This document shows positions 61,034 through 64,000 of a stretch of 64,000 nt of DNA, in pieces. The DNA comes from Hyperoodon ampullatus (Eukaryota; Chordata; Mammalia; Artiodactyla; Ziphiidae). The stretch lies in assembly GCA_949752795.1 (NCBI GenBank), contig CATKHW010000062.1, positions 496,001-560,000 of the forward strand. The letters are read 5' to 3'. Below the pieces are notes generated by a model. That model ran no database searches and was not told where the DNA came from. It saw only the letters and a list, made by a program, of their open reading frames with translations. Position 1 is the stretch's first letter, and each line of letters begins with the position of its first letter. The position numbers and the translations under genes are program-made.

Positions 61034-64000
61034 GAGAGATGGCAAGGGTATGAAGCAATGTGATCCCAATGGTCATGGAGGATTGTGATGACAAGCGCAT
61101 GGAGAATTGTGATGACAAGATTATGTACCATTTTGTTGACAAAGGCAAGGAACATTATGATGACAAGGTTCATGGAGCACTGTGATGACAAGCATCACGG
61201 AGCATAGTGATTACACGGGTCATGGAGCATTGGGATGACAAGCGCATGGATCATTGTGATGACAATGGTCATGGAGCATTTTAATGACAAGAGTCCCAGA
61301 TCATTGTGTTGTCAGGGTTCATGGAGCGTTGTGATGACAGTGGTCATGGAGCATTGTGATGACAGGGGTCATGGCGCATTGTGATGAGAAGGTCATGGAG
61401 CATTGGGCTGAAAATGTCCATGGAGTACTGTGATGACAGGGGTCATGGAGCATTGTGATGACAAAGTACTGGAGCACTGTGATGAGAAGACCATGGAGCC
61501 TTGTGATGACAAGTCTCATGGAGCATTCTGATGAAAAGTGCCATGGAGCATTGTGATTACAGGGGTCTTGGAGCATTGTGATGACAAGGGCATGGAGCAT
61601 TGGGATGAGAAGGCCATGGAGCGTTCTGATGACATGCATCATGGAGCTTTGTGATGACAAGGGCATGGAGCATTGTGATTACAGCGGTCTTGGAGCACTG
61701 TGATGAAAAGGGCATGGATCATTGTGATGAAAAAGGCATGGAGCCTTGTCATGACAGGGTTCAAGGAGCAAACTGACAACAAGTGTCAGGGAGCATTGTG
61801 ATGACAAGGGTATTGAGTATTGTGATGACAAAGGTCATGGAGCATTGTGATGAGAAGACCATGGATAATTGTGATGACGAGCGTCATGGGGCGTTGTGAT
61901 GATAAGTGTTATGGAACATATTGATCACAAGGATTTGGAGCATTGTGATGACAGAGGTCATGGAGCATTTTGCTTTCATTGTGATGACAATAGCCTGAAG
62001 CATTATGATGATGGGCATGGTGCATTGTGATGACAGGGTTCATGGAGCATTGAGATGAAAAGGGGCATGGAGCATTGTGATTACAGGAGTCTTGGAGCAT
62101 TGTGATGACAAAGGCATGGAACATCGTGAATGAGAAGGCCATGGAGCATTCTGTTGACATGCGTCATGGAGCTTTGTGATGACAAGGGCATGGAGCATTG
62201 TGATTACAGGGGTCTTGGAGCATTGTGATGACAAGGGTCATGGAGCCTTGTGATGACAAGGCTGTGGAACATTGTGATGGCAGGGGTCATGGAGCATTGT
62301 TATGACAGGGGTAATGGAGCATTGTGATGACAAGAGCATGGAGCATTGGTCTGAAAAGTTTCATGGATTATTGTGATGAGAGGGGGCAAGGAGCATTGTG
62401 ATGAGAAGGGCATGGAACACTGTGATACATGGGTCATGGAGGATTGTAATGACAAGCGCATGGAGCATTGTGATAAGAATGGCATCGAGCATTGTGATGA
62501 AAAGCATCATGGAGCCTGTGATGACAAGGGCATGGAACAATTTGATGAGAGGGTTCATGGAGCATTGTGATGACAATGGCATGCAGCATTGTGATGACAA
62601 GGGTCATTGAGCTTTGTGATGACAAAGGTCATGGAGCATTTTGATGACAAGGGTGTGGTGCATTCTGTTGTGAAGGGCAGGGAGCATTGTGATGACAGGG
62701 GTTATGGAACATTGTGATTTCAGGGGAATGGAGCATTGTGATGATAAAGGCATGTAGCATTGTTGTGACAAGGGTCATGGAATATTGTGATGACAGGGGT
62801 GAGGGAGTATTGTGTTGACTAGTGATGGAACATTGTGATATCAGTGGTGAGAGAGAATTTTGATGAGAAGTGCATGGAGCAGTGTGATGACAAAGTTTAT
62901 GGAGCATTGTGATGACAAAGATGTGGAGCATTGTGATGACAAGCGCATGGCACATTGTGATGCCATGGGTCATGGAGTATTGTGCTAACAAAGGCATTGA
63001 GCATTGGGAGGACAAGGGTCACCGAGCATTGTGATGAAATGTTCATGGAGCACTGTGGTGACAAAGGTCACAGAGCCTTGTGATGACGAGGGCATGGACC
63101 ATTGTGATGGCAAAGGTCATGAAGCATTGTGATGACTGTAGTCACGGAGCATTGTGATGACAGGGGTCATAGAGCATTGTGATGAAAGGGCATGGAGCAT
63201 TGTGATGACAGGGGCATGTTGCATTGGTTTGACAAGTTTCAGGGATTATTGTGATGACAGTGGGCATGGCGCATTGTGATGACAAGGGCATGGAGCATTG
63301 TGATGAGAAGGTCATGGAGTATTGTGAAGAAGGGTGTCAGGGAGCATTGTGATGACATATGTCATGGTCCATTGCGATGACAATGGAATGGAGCATTGTG
63401 ATGCCAAGTGTCATGGAGGATTGTGATGACAAAGGTAATGGAGCATTTTGATGACAAGCGCTTGGGGCATTGTGATGACAAGGGTCATGGAGCATTGTGA
63501 TAACAAGGGCCATTGAGAATTTTGATGACATGTTCATGAAGCATTGTGATGACAATCACATGGAGCTTGCTGTGACAGGGATCATGGAGCATTGCGATGA
63601 CAAGTGCATAGAGAATTGTGATGACAAAGCATGTAACACTGTGATGAAAAGCATCATGGAGCACAGTGATGCCAAGAACGTGGAGAATTGTGCTGACAGG
63701 GGACATGGAGCATTGTGATGACCAGGGCATGGAGTATTGTGATGGCAAGACCGTGGAGCATTGTGATGAGAAGACCATGGATAATTGTGATGATGAGCGT
63801 CATGGAGCACTGTAATGACAAGGTGTATGGAGCATTGTGATAAAAGGGGTCATGGAGCATTGTGATGACAAGGTTCATGGAGCATTCTGATGACAAGCTT
63901 GTGGAGTATTTTGATGACAATGACATGGAGCATTTTGATGAAAATGGCATTGGGCATTGTGATGAAAAAGACATGGAGCCTTTTCATGACAATTTTCAGG
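61034..64000 (+). repeat. Minisatellite, ~26-bp unit (GTCATGGAGCATTGTGATGACAAGG type)
   Basis: Near-continuous tandem copies of about 25-28 bp, on the order of 110 in the window, with variable GGTCATGG/GGCATGG starts and ACAAGG/ACAGGG ends. It runs past the window end. An imperfect secondary period of about 524 bp is visible: the set at 61555-61677 recurs at 62079-62202. Frames with His/Ser/Met-rich repeats on the - strand come from periodicity. Confidence 0.92.

Noticed and set aside
61034..64000. Long His/Ser/Met-rich frames on the - strand and a possible CRISPR-like repeat
   Set aside because: Frames arise because a ~26-bp repeat lacking stops is open in rotating frames. Units are contiguous with no spacers, and the genome is mammalian, so CRISPR is excluded.

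Overview
The window holds no recognisable intact host gene. It is a repeat-dominated stretch of a mammalian nuclear genome, almost certainly cetacean. Three things point there: (i) a tRNA-derived SINE at 56238-56450 with the GGGCTTCCCTGGTGGCGCAG head typical of cetacean/artiodactyl CHR-type SINEs; (ii) LINE-1 3' ends with the cetartiodactyl 3' UTR; (iii) a 33-kb head-to-tail array of 1736-1739-bp monomers, partly made of an L1 3' end, which fits the 'common cetacean satellite' in length and origin. From memory, that satellite is about 1.75 kb in most cetaceans and about 1.58 kb in delphinids, so a non-delphinid whale is the better guess (inference).

Layout. 1-33243: nineteen complete satellite monomers plus one truncated monomer, all on the + strand. 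Each carries an L1 ORF2 C-terminus/3' UTR segment ending in an A-rich tract, about 0.8 kb of other sequence, and a palindrome of up to 74 bp. Monomers fall into two main subfamilies and are arranged partly as higher-order repeats; the clearest is a four-monomer, 6.95-kb block present twice in tandem (about 6700-20320).

33244-52970: a second, unrelated tandem array of seven 2.72-2.73-kb units plus one diverged, truncated edge copy. Each full unit contains an unidentified GC-richer 0.65-kb segment (with a 206-codon open frame in four copies), a short L1 3' end (A), a linker, a longer L1 3' end (B) and an A-rich tail. 52971-56774: a mosaic of unclassified sequence, a three-copy minisatellite, the decayed pol (and possibly env/LTR) of a class I endogenous retrovirus, and an L1 3' UTR split by the SINE. 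56775-61033: three strongly decayed satellite monomers with 1751-1760-bp spacing. 61034-64000 (runs off the window): a minisatellite of about 26 bp per unit.

Nothing here acts as an operon or pathway. The biology is that of satellite DNA: amplification, unequal exchange, homogenisation in the array interior and decay at its edges. Open frames in the satellite and minisatellite are relics or by-products of periodicity. The points most worth following are the homogenised palindrome in every satellite monomer, the higher-order structure, the 2.73-kb array with its shared open frame, and the sharp junctions between arrays.
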